DNA of 64,000 nucleotides, taken from contig CP134604.1 in the NCBI GenBank assembly GCA_021555105.2, positions 1,860,001 through 1,924,000 of the forward strand, read 5' to 3'. Position numbers and translations under genes: made by a program. Below are positions 26,969-35,028 of the stretch, in pieces. Numbering within the stretch: the first letter of the stretch is position 1; each line of letters opens with the position of its first letter. The notes under the pieces are model-generated. The model was not told the origin of the DNA. It ran no database searches and was given only the letters and a program-made list of their open reading frames with translations. Source of the DNA: Thalassospiraceae bacterium LMO-JJ14. Lineage in GTDB: Bacteria; Pseudomonadota; Alphaproteobacteria; Rhodospirillales; Casp-alpha2.

Positions 26969-27235
26969 ATGTCCATTCAAAAGAAAACCGTTGGTGCTAC
27001 GCTCGCCACTGCCGCCGCCGCAATGTTCATTGCCGGGGCTGCTCTGACCGGTGCACCGACCGCCGCCAAAGCCGACGTCAAATGCGCCGGCATCAATTCC
27101 TGCAAAGGCCATGGTTCGTGTGCCAGCGCATCCAACGCTTGCAAGGGCCAGAACGCCTGCAAGGGTCAGGGGTGGGTCAGCACCACCAGCGCGTCCGATT
27201 GCACAGGTAAGGGTGGCCACGTCGTCAAAGGCTGA
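26969..27235 (+). CDS. bufA: Bufferin-type metallophore precursor (BufA2-like)
   Basis: 88-residue precursor: Sec signal peptide (AAAAMFIAGAALTGAP, cleavage about ...AKA-D36), then a small core with six cysteines at 39, 45, 51, 58, 64 and 78 in a CKGxxxC pattern (NACKGQNACKGQGW). This is the bufferin 2 type, whose cysteines are modified by the MNIO enzyme BufB so that the exported peptide binds copper or similar metals. The two following genes are bufB and bufC. ACAGGAG precedes the ATG. The metal and the exact modification are not deducible here. Confidence 0.82.
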   Translation: MSIQKKTVGATLATAAAAMFIAGAALTGAPTAAKADVKCAGINSCKGHGSCASASNACKGQNACKGQGWVSTTSASDCTGKGGHVVKG

Positions 27236-27264
27236 CGCAGACTTCCCAATACGTTACTTTGAAT

Positions 27265-27302
27265 CGGAGGGGACGCGGATGCGGCTCCTCCGTTTCTTTT
27301 TT
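27265..27302 (+). terminator. Intercistronic terminator/attenuator between bufA and bufB
   Basis: An eight-pair stem, CGGAGGGG with CTCCTCCG (one G-U), a 12-base loop, then TTTCTTTTTT. It ends 13 bases before the bufB start. With only this gap and no clear new promoter, partial termination would give much more bufA than bufBC message, fitting a precursor/maturase ratio. Confidence 0.75.
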
Positions 27303-27315
27303 ACGGGCGAACACG

Positions 27316-28155
27316 ATGGCACTTGAAGGTTTCGGTCTCGGTCTCAGGCCACAGCATTTTCCGGACATACTGGGCGACGATCCGGATGCGACGGCCGGCG
27401 TGGACTGGTTCGAAATCATATCCGAGAATTTTATCGGCGCCGGTGGGCCGCCGCTCCGCAATATGATGGCGGTGCGCGAACGTTTTCCGATCGTCATGCA
27501 CGGGGTGTCGCTGTCAATCGGCTCGACCGACCCGCTGGACATGGATTACCTGAAGGGCCTCAAGGCTTTGGCCGATCTGGTCGAGCCTGCGCTGATTTCA
27601 GATCATCTTTGCTGGACCGGCGTGCATGGTCTCAACATGCACGATTTGCTGCCGCTGCCGATGACCGAAGAGACCGTCACGCACGTCGCATCGCGGGTCA
27701 TGCAGGTTCAGGATTTTATTGGTAGGCGTTTCATGCTGGAAAATGCTTCCACCTATGTCACGTTCGAAGAAGACGAAATGACCGAGTGGGCATTCTTGTC
27801 GGAAATCGCCGAGCGAGCCGATTGCGATATTCTTCTAGACGTCAACAACATCTATGTGTCGGCTTTCAATCACGGCTTTTCGGCAGACGATTATCTGTCC
27901 GGTGTGCCGGCAGGACGGATCAGGCAAATCCATCTGGCGGGGCATGAGCACAATGGCGATTACATCGTCGATACCCATGACGAGCCGGTGCCGGATTATG
28001 TACTCGATCTGTATGCGAAGACCTTGGAGAGGTTTGGTATGGTGCCGACGATGATCGAGCGCGATGCCAATATTCCGCCGTTCAGCGAGCTTGTCCGCGA
28101 GCTTCAGGGCGTCAGGCATATTGCCGAGGCGGTGCTGTCGAAAGTACCGGCATGA
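27316..28155 (+). CDS. bufB: MNIO-family maturase BufB (DUF692)
   Basis: 279-residue TIM-barrel multinuclear non-heme iron oxidase that modifies cysteines of the bufferin precursor. Family blocks: FGLGLRPQHF, DWFEIISENFI, MHGVSLSIGS, LISDHLCWTG, LLDVNNIYVSAFNHG, IHLAGHEHNGDYIVDTHDEPV; these hold the His, Asp and Glu iron ligands. The start is ATG 27316 (MALEGFG); an upstream TTG frame is not conserved. It overlaps bufC by four bases (ATGA). Confidence 0.93.
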   Translation: MALEGFGLGLRPQHFPDILGDDPDATAGVDWFEIISENFIGAGGPPLRNMMAVRERFPIVMHGVSLSIGSTDPLDMDYLKGLKALADLVEPALISDHLCWTGVHGLNMHDLLPLPMTEETVTHVASRVMQVQDFIGRRFMLENASTYVTFEEDEMTEWAFLSEIAERADCDILLDVNNIYVSAFNHGFSADDYLSGVPAGRIRQIHLAGHEHNGDYIVDTHDEPVPDYVLDLYAKTLERFGMVPTMIERDANIPPFSELVRELQGVRHIAEAVLSKVPA

Positions 28156-28943
28156 AGGATTCTCTTTCACAGTTGCAAGATAAATTTCAGGCGCGGCTGT
28201 TGTCAGGCGATCCGTCAATCGATCCGCATCTGACGGCAGGTGGGCCGTACATGAAAGCCTATGATCATGCGTACAGGGCGCGTCTCGTTGAAATCCTGAC
28301 CGAGGATTTCGAGGGGCTGCACACGCTGCTGGGGGACGAGAACTTCTTTCAGACGATGACCGATTATGTTGATGCGTATCCATCGACGTCGCGCTCGGCG
28401 CGTTGGCTGGGCCGGCATTTGCCCGATTGGCTCAGACATTCGGAGGCCTGGGCAACTCAACCCGTCGTCGCCGATATGGCGGCTTTCGAATGGATGATCG
28501 GTCTTGCCTTCGATGCACCGGACGCGGCGCTTGTCGCGATCTCGGACATGGGGGCGGTTCCACCAGAAGCTTGGCCGATGCTGACGTTCACGTTTCACCC
28601 GGCGCTTAATACGGCGCAATTGACGCATGATGTTTCGGGTTTCTATCAGGCTGCCAAGGCGGGTACCGACCCGGATGGCCCACCGGTCGCATATGATCAT
28701 CCCGTGACCTGGGCCGCATGGCGTGATCCGCAAAGCCTGATGGTGACTTACCGTGTACTGGATACGGACGAAGCCATGGGACTTGCGGCCGCACAGGACG
28801 GTCAGACATTCGACGGCATTTGTGAAATCATCGCCGACTGCACGGAAGCCGACGAAGCGGCTGTTCGTGCTGCCGGGCTGTTGAAGGTATGGATCGAAAG
28901 CGGATGGGTGATCGGCCTCGATGCCGAGGGCATGAGCTGGTAG
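28152..28943 (+). CDS. bufC: Bufferin biosynthesis partner BufC (DUF2063)
   Basis: 263 residues. The N-terminal DUF2063 helical domain is evident: LQDKFQARLL, then YMKAYDHAYRARLVEILTEDF and the GxxxFxxxxxxYVxxYPSTSRSARWLGRHLP block. The C-terminal half is a RiPP-recognition-like domain in this family. BufC works with BufB, presenting the precursor to the oxidase. Its ATG overlaps the bufB TGA. The downstream gene converges after three bases. Confidence 0.9.
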   Translation: MKDSLSQLQDKFQARLLSGDPSIDPHLTAGGPYMKAYDHAYRARLVEILTEDFEGLHTLLGDENFFQTMTDYVDAYPSTSRSARWLGRHLPDWLRHSEAWATQPVVADMAAFEWMIGLAFDAPDAALVAISDMGAVPPEAWPMLTFTFHPALNTAQLTHDVSGFYQAAKAGTDPDGPPVAYDHPVTWAAWRDPQSLMVTYRVLDTDEAMGLAAAQDGQTFDGICEIIADCTEADEAAVRAAGLLKVWIESGWVIGLDAEGMSW

Positions 28944-28946
28944 CGC

Positions 28947-30353
28947 CTAAAGCACCTTGCCCGGGTTCATGATCCCGCTCGGATCGATGATCGACTTGAT
29001 CTTGCGCATCAGATCGATCTCGACGGGCGAACTGTAACGGACCAGTTCTTCACGTTTCATCCTGCCGATTCCGTGTTCGGCGGAAAAGCTGCCGTTCATT
29101 TCTTCGACCAGATCGTTCAACGGATCGGTGATGTCATGCCATTTGTCCAGAAACGCCTGAGGGTCCATGCCCTCGGGCTGGGTCAGGTTGTAGTGCAGGT
29201 TGCCGTCGCCGATATGCCCGAAGGTCATGGGGCGTGTGCCCGGAATAATACGCTCGACGATAGCGTTGCCCTTGGTCATGAACTCCGTCACGCGGGAAAT
29301 CGGGATCGACAGATCGTTCTTGATCGATGCGCCTTCGAATTTCTGTGAATCCGAGATCGCTTCGCGGATATGCCACAGGTCATGGCGTTGCTGACCGCTT
29401 TCGGCGATTACGGCGTCGACGACGGCGCCGCTTTCGAACGCGTCACCGAGAAGATTCTCCAATGCCTCGCGGAGATCCGTTCCGGACCTGGGCGAGGTCA
29501 GCTCCATCAGCACATACGCTGCATGTTTATCGGCGAACGGATCGCGGAGACCATCGGTATATTCACACGAAACCCAAAAGCTGTTGCGGTTCATGTATTC
29601 GAATGCCGTCAGGGTATCGCCGACCACGTTCGATGCCTGACCGAACAGTTGCATCACCGCATTCGCATCCGCCAGGGCGATCAGCGCCGTTTCCGTTTGC
29701 TGCGGTTTCGGGAAAAGTTTGAGAACGGCCGCAGTGATGATACCCAGCGTCCCCTCGGCACCCATGAACAGGTGCTTCAACTCGTACCCGGTGTTGTCTT
29801 TTCGAAGACCCTTGAGACCGTTCCAGATGTCACCGTTGGGCAGGACCACTTCAAGGCCCAGCACCAGTTCGCGGGCATTGCCGTAACGAAGTACATTGGT
29901 GCCGCCGGCGTTGGTCGAGAGATTGCCGCCGATACGGCAGCTACCTTCCGCTGCGAGGCTAAGCGGAAACAGTTTGCCCGCTTCGTCGGCGGCGTTCTGG
30001 ATATCGGCAAGGATGCAACCCGCACCGACGGTCATGGTGCCGTTCAGCGTATCGATTTCGAAAATATCGTTCAGCCGCTCCGTGGAAACGATGATTTCCT
30101 GATCGGCGATGCCGCCGCCGACAAGTCCTGTATGGCCGCCGAGCGGGACAACCGGCACCCCGGCATCCGCGCAGGTCTTGAGGACGAATGCAACGTCATC
30201 GGTCGTTCCGGGACGGGCCACGAACGTCGCCGAGCCGCGATACAGGCCGCGAGCTTCGACGTTATAGGCATCCAGTGCGCCGGGATCGTCGACGTAACCG
30301 GAGGGGCCGAGTTGCTGTTTGATTTTTTCAATAACGGAATTTTTGTCAGTCAT
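28947..30353 (-). CDS. FAD-linked oxidase (GlcD/D-2-hydroxyglutarate dehydrogenase-like)
   Basis: 468 residues of the VAO flavoprotein family. PVVPLGGHTGLVGGG and NLSTNAGGTNVLRYGNARELVLGLEVVLPNG form the FAD-binding domain. FGHIGDGNLHYNL and EHGIGRMKREEL in the C-terminal cap hold the metal/substrate residues. The pattern suits oxidation of a D-2-hydroxyacid (D-2-hydroxyglutarate, D-lactate or glycolate) with transfer to an electron carrier. Single polypeptide, no GlcE/GlcF partners. 33 bases after tsaC on the same strand. Confidence 0.88.
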   Translation of the reverse strand: MTDKNSVIEKIKQQLGPSGYVDDPGALDAYNVEARGLYRGSATFVARPGTTDDVAFVLKTCADAGVPVVPLGGHTGLVGGGIADQEIIVSTERLNDIFEIDTLNGTMTVGAGCILADIQNAADEAGKLFPLSLAAEGSCRIGGNLSTNAGGTNVLRYGNARELVLGLEVVLPNGDIWNGLKGLRKDNTGYELKHLFMGAEGTLGIITAAVLKLFPKPQQTETALIALADANAVMQLFGQASNVVGDTLTAFEYMNRNSFWVSCEYTDGLRDPFADKHAAYVLMELTSPRSGTDLREALENLLGDAFESGAVVDAVIAESGQQRHDLWHIREAISDSQKFEGASIKNDLSIPISRVTEFMTKGNAIVERIIPGTRPMTFGHIGDGNLHYNLTQPEGMDPQAFLDKWHDITDPLNDLVEEMNGSFSAEHGIGRMKREELVRYSSPVEIDLMRKIKSIIDPSGIMNPGKVL

Positions 30354-30386
30354 GGGGCAGGATATTGGCGTCGGCGACGGCGATGA

Positions 30387-31349
30387 TCAAGACCGAACGG
30401 CACGCCGAAGCCGATCATTTATGGCAAGACCCAGACCGCTCTGCGGTATAGGGGCAACCGCGATGGCTTCAGCATTGCCTTCATCGAGCGCATGCAGCAT
30501 CTGGAACAGATTGGCCGCTGCCTGTGTCAGGTCCCCGTCGGGGCTGAGGTTGTAACCACCGGGTGTGCCGGTCGTGCCAAAACCGACAAAGACCTCGCCG
30601 GATTCTGCGGACAGGGCATTCATCCGGAGCTTGGCCTTCGGCGCATAATGGCGGCTCATCATGCCGGGGGATTTCGGTGCGTGATCGTCGCTGCCGGCCA
30701 TGGCGAGAGGGCCGATGACGCTTTCGATATCTTCTTTCGATAGGCCGCCGGGGCGCAGCAGTGTCGGTGTCGCGGTGGAAAGGTCGACAACGGTCGATTC
30801 CAGGCCGACCTCGCACGGGCCGTCATCGAGGATGATCTCGGGTCCGCCATCTTCAGGACCGGGCAGGGAGGCGGCGACGTGAACGGCCCGGCTTGGGCTG
30901 ACGGCGCCGGAGGCATTGGCGCTGGGCGCGGCCACAGGGACACCGCAGGCTTCCAGGAATTGCCGCGCTCGGGGGCGGGCGGGAATGCGCACGGCGATGG
31001 TCGACAATCCCGCCGTCGTCAATGCCGCGATACCGGCGTCGTCGCGCTTGTTCAGGACAAGGGTGAGCGGACCCGGCCAGAAAGCATCCGCCAGCAAGGT
31101 CGCGCGTTCATCGACAACGGCAATCGCCTTCACGCCATTCATGTCAGCGACATGTGAAATCAGCGGGTTGAAGGTCGGACGCCCCTTGGCAGCGAAAATA
31201 CGCGCAACGGCATCCGCGTTCGTTGCATCGCCGCCAAGTCCGTAAACGGTTTCCGTGGCGAAAGCGACCAGACCGCCGGCACGGATGATCCGGGCGGCGT
31301 CTTCGATCGCCGCATCATCCATTGCGCGGATCGGCGTTTTCGCGGTCAT
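30387..31349 (-). CDS. tsaC: L-threonylcarbamoyladenylate synthase (Sua5 type)
   Basis: Makes the TC-AMP intermediate for the t6A37 modification of ANN-decoding tRNAs. 320 residues: YrdC domain with GGLVAFATETVYGLGGDA, KGRPTFNPLISHV and PSANASGAVSP, then LLRPGGLS and a linker with SPGMMSRHYAPK leading to the extra Sua5 domain. That makes it the long Sua5 form rather than the short TsaC. Three bases after cysQ. Confidence 0.94.
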   Translation of the reverse strand: MTAKTPIRAMDDAAIEDAARIIRAGGLVAFATETVYGLGGDATNADAVARIFAAKGRPTFNPLISHVADMNGVKAIAVVDERATLLADAFWPGPLTLVLNKRDDAGIAALTTAGLSTIAVRIPARPRARQFLEACGVPVAAPSANASGAVSPSRAVHVAASLPGPEDGGPEIILDDGPCEVGLESTVVDLSTATPTLLRPGGLSKEDIESVIGPLAMAGSDDHAPKSPGMMSRHYAPKAKLRMNALSAESGEVFVGFGTTGTPGGYNLSPDGDLTQAAANLFQMLHALDEGNAEAIAVAPIPQSGLGLAINDRLRRAVRS

Positions 31350-31352
31350 GTG

Positions 31353-32144
31353 TCAGGCTGGGTCGGGGACACCCGGTCCCCGGGCGATAAAGGAAGGATT
31401 ACGGAATTCCGGCTTGCCGTACTGCAACTGCCTGCCGTCTTCGGTAATGACTTCACCGCCAGCATACATCAGCACCGCGTGTCCAGCGGCCGTGTCCCAT
31501 TCCATGGTCGGCCCGAAGCGCGGATAGACGTCGGCTTTACCTTCGGCGACACGGCAGAATTTGAGGCTCGAACCGGCGCTGATACGCTCTTTGACAGGCA
31601 GTCCGGCGAGGTAGTTTTCGGTTTCTTCGGTCAGATGGCTTTTAGACGCAATGGCGGTCAGGCCATCCTTGGGGGCAAGGCGGCAGGATATCTGGATCGC
31701 TTTGCCTTCACCGCCGTACTGAACGAACACACCGGCACGCGTCGCGATAAAGGTATCGTCGCTGACCGGAAGGTGCACGACGCCAAGAACGGGAATGCCG
31801 TTTTCTATCAGGGCGATATTGACGGTGAACTCGCCGTTTCTGGAGATGAATTCCTTGGTCCCGTCGAGGGGATCGATCAGCCAGAACGGCTTGTCGCCGA
31901 TGACAGGTGCTTTCCCCTGCGACATCGCTTCTTCGCCGACCAGCGGAAACTCGCCGGTGATGCCTTCGCGGATCATGCGGAAGATCAGGTCTTCGGCCTG
32001 GGTATCTGCCTCGGTCACGGGGGAGGCATCGCCCTTGGCTTCGACGTCGAAGTCCGTCTTGTAGACATCCATGATGACACGGCCTGCACGGCGCGAAACT
32101 TCACCGATTTGTTCGGCGAGGCCGAGTGTGACGTTGAGTACCAT
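31353..32144 (-). CDS. cysQ: 3'(2'),5'-bisphosphate nucleotidase
   Basis: Inositol-monophosphatase superfamily enzyme that removes the 3'-phosphate from PAP, a by-product of sulfate assimilation. 263 residues from ATG 32144 (MVLNVTLGLA). Metal ligands Glu71-Glu72 in VGEEA, the DPLDGTKEF motif at 91-99, and WDTAAGHAVL near the C terminus. DGTKEF (rather than DGTxNF) favours CysQ over inositol monophosphatase. Upstream amrBA is 84 bases away on the same strand. Confidence 0.92.
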   Translation of the reverse strand: MVLNVTLGLAEQIGEVSRRAGRVIMDVYKTDFDVEAKGDASPVTEADTQAEDLIFRMIREGITGEFPLVGEEAMSQGKAPVIGDKPFWLIDPLDGTKEFISRNGEFTVNIALIENGIPVLGVVHLPVSDDTFIATRAGVFVQYGGEGKAIQISCRLAPKDGLTAIASKSHLTEETENYLAGLPVKERISAGSSLKFCRVAEGKADVYPRFGPTMEWDTAAGHAVLMYAGGEVITEDGRQLQYGKPEFRNPSFIARGPGVPDPA

Positions 32145-32228
32145 GATGCGTGCTCTCCGGCAAAATTGACGTATGCGGACAATTGCCTTCACCGGACCGA
32201 TAGTCAACCGGGCCAATCATCCGGCGGT

Positions 32229-33701
32229 TCAGGAATGCGCGTGAATTTCCTCGGCAATAAAGCGGTTGGCGCGGAAATCCGGCGACCAGTGGGTAATGCC
32301 CATTCCGGCCTTGTGCTTGAGGTGCTGAAGGAACTGCTTCGGATCCGGCAGCTGCTCCCAGACCGAGGGGAGAAACAGGGCGCGGCGCCCGCCGTCTGCA
32401 ATCACGAGGCCGTCGATGCCGGGTCGTAACTGGCGCAGCAAATCGGCCTCGTCCTTGATGTGCATGGGCGATTGCGGGCTGAGGACGGAGATCGAAAGGT
32501 GCAGGTCTTTATATTCATCCGGCCCGACCGCCTTGAAACGGGGATCGTTAAAAGCCGCCTTGAAGGCATTCGTGGCGACATCAAAAGCGAGCGGCTGGTG
32601 CGCCACCGGCGAGCCGATGCAGCCGCGGAGCTGCTTATCGCGCGTTTTCAGCGTCACGAACGATGCCCCGTTGGCCTGCAGCGAAGCGGGTTCCGCCGGC
32701 AGATCAAGGGGCAGGGGTTTCTTGTGCATGAGGCCATGACGTATCGAGGAATCGGCGATTTCAAGCAGACGCGGACCATGCTCGGCCAGAAGCTGTTTTG
32801 TTTGTTGTTCAAAGTCGGCGGCAGTGGCGGGGGACGGCGCCTTGTTTCCGTCTGCCGGTTCCTTGCGTTTAATGGTGATGTTGAGCGGCACTTTCCGCTT
32901 TGCCGTTTTCGGCTCGAAGAACGCCCAGGCGCCATACCCGACGACCTTGTCCTTGCCGCCGGCGGTATCGCCGGAATTTTTAAGTTCAAGGGTTTCGACC
33001 GTCATGCCATGCGCCTTGGCGAGGGTCAGCAGGCCACCGACCGGGAACCGACCGCAGGCGCCGTTGCGCTCGATCTTTGCCGGGTCGAACGCGGTGATGG
33101 CTTCACAGGTGCGCCGGTCGATTTCCCTGGCGGCCTCGTACCCGAGAAAATGACTGAGATCGGACGAGACGACGATCAGGGTTTCCGGTCCGCCCCACAG
33201 CGTTTCGAGGACTTCGGCGACTTTCGACGGCGGCGTTTCGCCGACGACCAGCGGCACCAGCTTGAAGTCGCCCAGAACCTCTTGCAGGAACGGCAGGTGC
33301 ACTTCCAGCGCATGTTCCGCCACATGCGTCGGCGGAAAGACGCCGACCTGGGGCAGGTTTGCGATTTGCGATTCAGCGTCCTTGTCGATTTCTATGCGAC
33401 CCAAGGGGGTCTCGAAATAATCGGCGCCGGAAAGGGCCAGCCCCTGTACCGCGACACGGTGGCAAGGCCCCAGCAGGACAACACGCTTGATACTGTCGGC
33501 AACGGGTTTCAGCAGGGCATAGGCCTTGGCGGCAATGGCGCCGGAATACCGGTAACCCGCATGCGGCGCGATAATCGCCTTCGGCGCGGGACCCGTGGGG
33601 GTGCCGGCATCGTTCAGGAAGCCTTGCACCTCGACCTGCAGGACGCGGGCATCGTTTGGATAAAAGGCTCCGGCGACGGCGGGTTTGCGAATAGCGGTCA
33701 T
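32229..33701 (-). CDS. amrBA: AmmeMemoRadiSam fusion: MEMO (AmrB) + AMMECR1 (AmrA)
   Basis: 490 residues joining two partners that are separate genes in many species. The first 270 residues are the MEMO domain, related to class III extradiol dioxygenases: KPAVAGAFYP, IAPHAGYRYSG, VAEHALEVHLPFLQ, VSSDLSHF. Residues about 300-490 are AMMECR1 with SFVTLKTRDKQLRGCIGS. The radical SAM partner is the divergent amrS gene. The biological function of the system is unsettled. Start ATG 33701; an upstream TTG is less likely. Confidence 0.92.
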   Translation of the reverse strand: MTAIRKPAVAGAFYPNDARVLQVEVQGFLNDAGTPTGPAPKAIIAPHAGYRYSGAIAAKAYALLKPVADSIKRVVLLGPCHRVAVQGLALSGADYFETPLGRIEIDKDAESQIANLPQVGVFPPTHVAEHALEVHLPFLQEVLGDFKLVPLVVGETPPSKVAEVLETLWGGPETLIVVSSDLSHFLGYEAAREIDRRTCEAITAFDPAKIERNGACGRFPVGGLLTLAKAHGMTVETLELKNSGDTAGGKDKVVGYGAWAFFEPKTAKRKVPLNITIKRKEPADGNKAPSPATAADFEQQTKQLLAEHGPRLLEIADSSIRHGLMHKKPLPLDLPAEPASLQANGASFVTLKTRDKQLRGCIGSPVAHQPLAFDVATNAFKAAFNDPRFKAVGPDEYKDLHLSISVLSPQSPMHIKDEADLLRQLRPGIDGLVIADGGRRALFLPSVWEQLPDPKQFLQHLKHKAGMGITHWSPDFRANRFIAEEIHAHS

Positions 33702-33748
33702 CTGTCTCTGTTCCAAAAGCTCATTTGATTATTTTAGAGCAAAATGAC

Positions 33749-33763
33749 GGTATTCGAAATACC
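33749..33763. promoter_or_regulatory. Dyad in the divergent amrBA/amrS region
   Basis: GGTATT-CGA-AATACC is a perfect 6-bp inverted repeat with a three-base centre. It lies midway between the two start codons, 48 bases before amrBA and 45 before amrS, where a shared regulator could act on both genes. No known box matched by eye. Confidence 0.45.
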
Positions 33764-33774
33764 ACGTCACTGTT

Positions 33775-33801
33775 TTGCCGACGGGCAGGGAGGTTTATAA
33801 T
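33775..33801 (+). promoter_or_regulatory. Promoter of amrS, possibly giving a leaderless mRNA
   Basis: TATAAT at 33796-33801 is a perfect -10. TTGCCG at 33775-33780 is the nearest -35 candidate, with a short 15-base spacer. Transcription six to seven bases after the -10 would begin at or next to the amrS ATG (33808). GGGAGG at 33788-33793 is 14 bases from that ATG, too far for a good ribosome-binding site. Confidence 0.45.
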
Positions 33802-33807
33802 AATTAT

Positions 33808-34926
33808 ATGACTGATGCTGCCCCCATGATGGACGAGACCTTTGCTGATGCCGTGCCGGGCCGCTACTGGCACAAGCTTGATGACGGCCGTATCCAGTGC
33901 GATGTCTGCCCGCGTTTTTGCAGGCTGCACGAAGGCCAGCGTGGGCTGTGTTTCGTGCGCGGCCGTCAGGACGATCAGGTTGTGCTTACGACCTACGGCC
34001 GCTCCAGCGGTTTCTGCGTCGACCCGATCGAGAAAAAGCCTCTGAACCACTTCCTGCCGGGGACCCCGGTGCTGAGCTTCGGCACGGCGGGTTGTAATCT
34101 CACATGTACGTTCTGCCAGAACCACGACATTTCAAAGTCACGCGCGTTCGACAAACTGCAATCCAAGGCAACGCCTGAGATGATTGCCGCCGCTGCCGTC
34201 AAAACCGGCTCGCGGTCCGTCGCCTATACCTATAACGATCCGGTGATCTTCCTCGAATACGCGGTCGATACGGCGATTGCCTGCCGCGAGCGGGGGATTA
34301 AGAACGTCGCCGTGTCGGCGGGGTATATCTGCGATGCACCGCGCGAAGAATTCTACCGGCACATGGATGCGGCCAATATCGATCTGAAAGCGTTCACGCA
34401 GGAATTCTATCGCAAACTCTGCACGGCCGATCTTCAACCGGTGCTCGAGACGCTCATGTACCTCAAGCACGAAACGGATGTGTGGTTCGAGATCACCGAT
34501 CTGTTGATCCCGGGCGAAAACGACTCGGAGCATGAAATCGAGGAAATGACGCAGTGGATCATGGAGAACCTCGGCCCCGACGTACCGCTGCATTTCACGG
34601 CGTTTCATCCGGACTGGAAAATGCTCGACAAGCCTCGCACGCCACCGGAAAGCCTGATCCGGGCCCGGGAAATAGCCATGAAGAACGGGATACGATACGT
34701 TTATAGCGGCAATATTCACGACAAGCCGACCCAGAGCACGTATTGCCATAACTGCGGCGAACTGCTGATCGGACGGGACTGGCACCAGCTGTCCGACTGG
34801 AATCTTGTGTTCGGCGGGAATCACATTTGCGACTGTAAAAACTGCGGTACACAGCTGGCCGGTGTGTTCGAGGAAAAACCCGGGGATTGGGGCCGAAAAC
34901 GTGTTCCGATCCGCTTTGGCGATTAA
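33808..34926 (+). CDS. amrS: AmmeMemoRadiSam system radical SAM enzyme
   Basis: 372 residues. The [4Fe-4S] motif CNLTCTFC has Cys96, 100 and 103. An N-terminal cysteine cluster (31, 34, 38, 48: CDVCPRFC...GLCFV) and a C-terminal one (YCHNCGELL, CDCKNCGT) suggest extra metal sites. Related to pyruvate formate-lyase activating enzymes. It diverges from the amrBA fusion. Start is ATG 33808; ATG at 33826 is a possible alternative because the first ten residues are not conserved. Confidence 0.93.
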   Translation: MTDAAPMMDETFADAVPGRYWHKLDDGRIQCDVCPRFCRLHEGQRGLCFVRGRQDDQVVLTTYGRSSGFCVDPIEKKPLNHFLPGTPVLSFGTAGCNLTCTFCQNHDISKSRAFDKLQSKATPEMIAAAAVKTGSRSVAYTYNDPVIFLEYAVDTAIACRERGIKNVAVSAGYICDAPREEFYRHMDAANIDLKAFTQEFYRKLCTADLQPVLETLMYLKHETDVWFEITDLLIPGENDSEHEIEEMTQWIMENLGPDVPLHFTAFHPDWKMLDKPRTPPESLIRAREIAMKNGIRYVYSGNIHDKPTQSTYCHNCGELLIGRDWHQLSDWNLVFGGNHICDCKNCGTQLAGVFEEKPGDWGRKRVPIRFGD

Positions 34927-35028
34927 ATCTTTCTTGTCGGTTTTAATATACGTCTCACAGCGTGACTTTCCGCGCCTGACCTGCTAAACGCGCGCCCATA
35001 TTCCAGTTAAATAAGGCCATTAAGTTTA

